This document shows positions 62,791 to 64,000 of a stretch of 64,000 bases of DNA, piece after piece (within the stretch, counting starts at the first letter, position 1; each line of letters starts with the position of its first letter). The DNA lies in the NCBI RefSeq assembly GCF_014640295.1, contig NZ_BMGR01000004.1:248001-312000 (forward strand). Reading direction: 5' to 3'. The notes under the pieces are model-generated. The model saw nothing but the letters and a program-made list of their open reading frames with translations, did no database searches and had not been told where the DNA came from. The position numbers and the translations under genes are program-made. Source of the stretch: Paenibacillus abyssi (lineage in GTDB: Bacteria; Bacillota; Bacilli; Paenibacillales; Paenibacillaceae).

Positions 62791-63906
62791 TCAGCCGCCG
62801 CTCCGAAGCCTGAATTTGGAGAGCATGTCTCCTGCAATTAAAAAGAAGAGGATCGCACCCTGCAGCATGGACGAAATAGAAGACGGCAGCCCCATCGTCT
62901 GAACGCTGTACCCCCCAACAATCAAGCCGCCGAACAGGACGGAAGATACGATTAATCCAAGCGGGTTCAGCTTGGCGAGCCAAGCAACGATAATCGCGGT
63001 ATATCCATACCCCGGCGAGATCCCGTACATGAGCCGGTGCGTGACCCCGGAAACTTCGGCCATTCCGGCGATGCCGGCCAGGCCGCCGCTGATCAGCATA
63101 ACGATCAGAATATGCTTATTAATGTTGATGCCGGCATTTTTGGCGGCATTGCTGTTGGCACCGATCAGCCGCAGCTCATACCCCCATTTGGTATAACGGA
63201 TCGTCAGAAAATAGAGCAGTATCGCAATCAAGGCAAACACCAGTCCCAGGTGCAAACGCGTCGTGCCCAAAACCGGCAGCGACTGGGCTTCGGTAAACAT
63301 CGGGGTCCCCGGAAAGTTAAAGCCCTGCGGGTCCTTCCAAGGTCCGAATACGAAATAATCCAATGCAAGCAGGGCGACGTAGTTCAGCATCAGCGAAGTG
63401 ATAAGTTCATTTACGCCAAAATAGGTTCGGGGAATCGCCGTTAACAGCCCCCAAAAGCCTCCTGCCAGCATCCCGAACACCAGCATCAGCGGAATCGTCA
63501 GGACGGCGGGCAGATCGGGAAAATAAATAATGACCGCTGTCGCGCCCATCGCGCCCGCAGCGAATTGCCCTTCCGCTCCAATGTTCCATATCGATATCCG
63601 GTAAGCAATCGCAACGCCTAAGCCGCACAGCAGCAGCGGGATCGCTTTGACGAGCGTTTCGGTGATTCCAAAAGAGGAGCCGAATGCGCCGGTTACCATT
63701 CTCATATAGACCGTAATGGGATTCATGCCGTTGATCGCGATAAACACGGCACACAGCAGCAGGGCGAGCGCGACAGAAAGAATGGGGGTCCACCATGGCG
63801 CACTTGATCTCGACGGGTCCAGCTCCAGGCGGAATGAGAAGCGTCTCTTCATACCGGAGGTCCCGCGCTGTGAAGCCGCGGCTTCCGTAGCGGGCAATTG
63901 CCTCAT
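62791..63906 (-). CDS. ABC importer permease, BMP/nucleoside type (first)
   Basis: A 371-aa permease with a polar N terminus of about 35 residues and nine or ten helices. The segments FGITETLVKAIPLLLCGLGVAIAYRISIWNIGAEGQF and GANSNAAKNAGIN are typical. It pairs with the following permease. The ATG at 63906 follows GGGGAGG and overlaps the ATPase stop by four bases. Substrate inferred from context as a purine. Confidence 0.88.
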   Translation of the reverse strand: MRQLPATEAAASQRGTSGMKRRFSFRLELDPSRSSAPWWTPILSVALALLLCAVFIAINGMNPITVYMRMVTGAFGSSFGITETLVKAIPLLLCGLGVAIAYRISIWNIGAEGQFAAGAMGATAVIIYFPDLPAVLTIPLMLVFGMLAGGFWGLLTAIPRTYFGVNELITSLMLNYVALLALDYFVFGPWKDPQGFNFPGTPMFTEAQSLPVLGTTRLHLGLVFALIAILLYFLTIRYTKWGYELRLIGANSNAAKNAGININKHILIVMLISGGLAGIAGMAEVSGVTHRLMYGISPGYGYTAIIVAWLAKLNPLGLIVSSVLFGGLIVGGYSVQTMGLPSSISSMLQGAILFFLIAGDMLSKFRLRSGG

Positions 63907-64000
63907 ACCGCTGCCTCCCCGGCCGTGCTTAAGCCTGCCATCAGCATCCCGATGCGCTCCCGGTCGGCATGCTCCGCGCTTATCTCACCGATGATCTGTC
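63903..64000 (-). CDS. ABC importer ATP-binding protein, C-terminal fragment
   Basis: The last 31 codons of a frame entering from beyond the window end: QIIGEISAEHADRERIGMLM and a short tail, ending in TGA at 63903. That ending resembles the C terminus of sugar/nucleoside importer ATPases (xxGLLMAG). It overlaps the permease gene by ATGA, fixing an ATPase-permease-permease order. Most of the gene lies outside the window. Confidence 0.75.
   Translation of the reverse strand, partial: QIIGEISAEHADRERIGMLMAGLSTAGEAAV

Overview
The window reads as chromosomal DNA from an endospore-forming Bacillota bacterium, most likely Paenibacillus or a close relative. Sporulation genes point to an endospore former: a gerA/gerB/gerC germination operon, Spo0E-type phosphatase, CotF-type and CotG/CotH-type coat proteins. 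A T-box precedes pheST, and ribosome binding sites are of the strong AAGGAGG type. The genus is inferred from overall protein character, not proven. I saw no rRNA, tRNA, CRISPR array, phage or intact insertion sequence.

Layout. 1-5.6 kb (minus): the start of a secreted protein, then a housekeeping run (YpcP-type 5'-3' exonuclease, aminotransferase, site-2 protease, Spx/ArsC-like protein, RluA pseudouridine synthase, cob(I)alamin adenosyltransferase). 5.7-7.8 kb: Spo0E-like protein and alaT-alaR. 7.9-11.5 kb: a spore-coat neighbourhood with a DUF4397 protein, two CotF-like proteins, and a repeat-rich CotG-like protein followed by its probable kinase CotH. 11.5-24 kb: an MFS transporter, a zinc-ribbon protein overlapped by a 45-codon membrane ORF, DUF350 protein, mutS2, three plus-strand genes (YvlD-like protein, Cu(A)-type cupredoxin lipoprotein, short-chain dehydrogenase), then zapA fused to a long coiled coil, and pheT, pheS with a T-box leader and a clear promoter. 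24-30.4 kb: gerABC and hflKC.

30.4-43 kb is the most rearranged stretch. Two decayed IS1182-family transposase fragments (30.6-31.0 and 42.0-42.2 kb) each abut a copy of the same dispersed repeat, with part of a third copy at 28.2-28.3 kb. Between them lie a copper-handling cluster (copCD/ycnJ-like, histidine kinase, NarL-type regulator, ycnI-like), class Ia ribonucleotide reductase nrdA-nrdB behind two NrdR-type boxes, a possible small RNA, a gamma-glutamylcyclotransferase-like protein and a VWA lipoprotein.

43-50.7 kb: NlpC/P60 hydrolase, a hypothetical protein, lactate oxidation genes lutR-lutA-lutB-lutC, a DRE-TIM aldolase-like protein and an MFS exporter. 50.7-64 kb is one long minus-strand purine-catabolic operon: BMP-type ABC importer, three-subunit xanthine dehydrogenase, separate OHCU decarboxylase and uricase, hydroxyisourate hydrolase, allantoinase, allantoate amidohydrolase, ureidoglycine-glyoxylate aminotransferase, and a gamma-glutamyltransferase-family protein that I interpret as oxamate amidohydrolase (HpxW type). 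Together these would take xanthine through urate and allantoin towards oxalurate and oxamate, releasing nitrogen.
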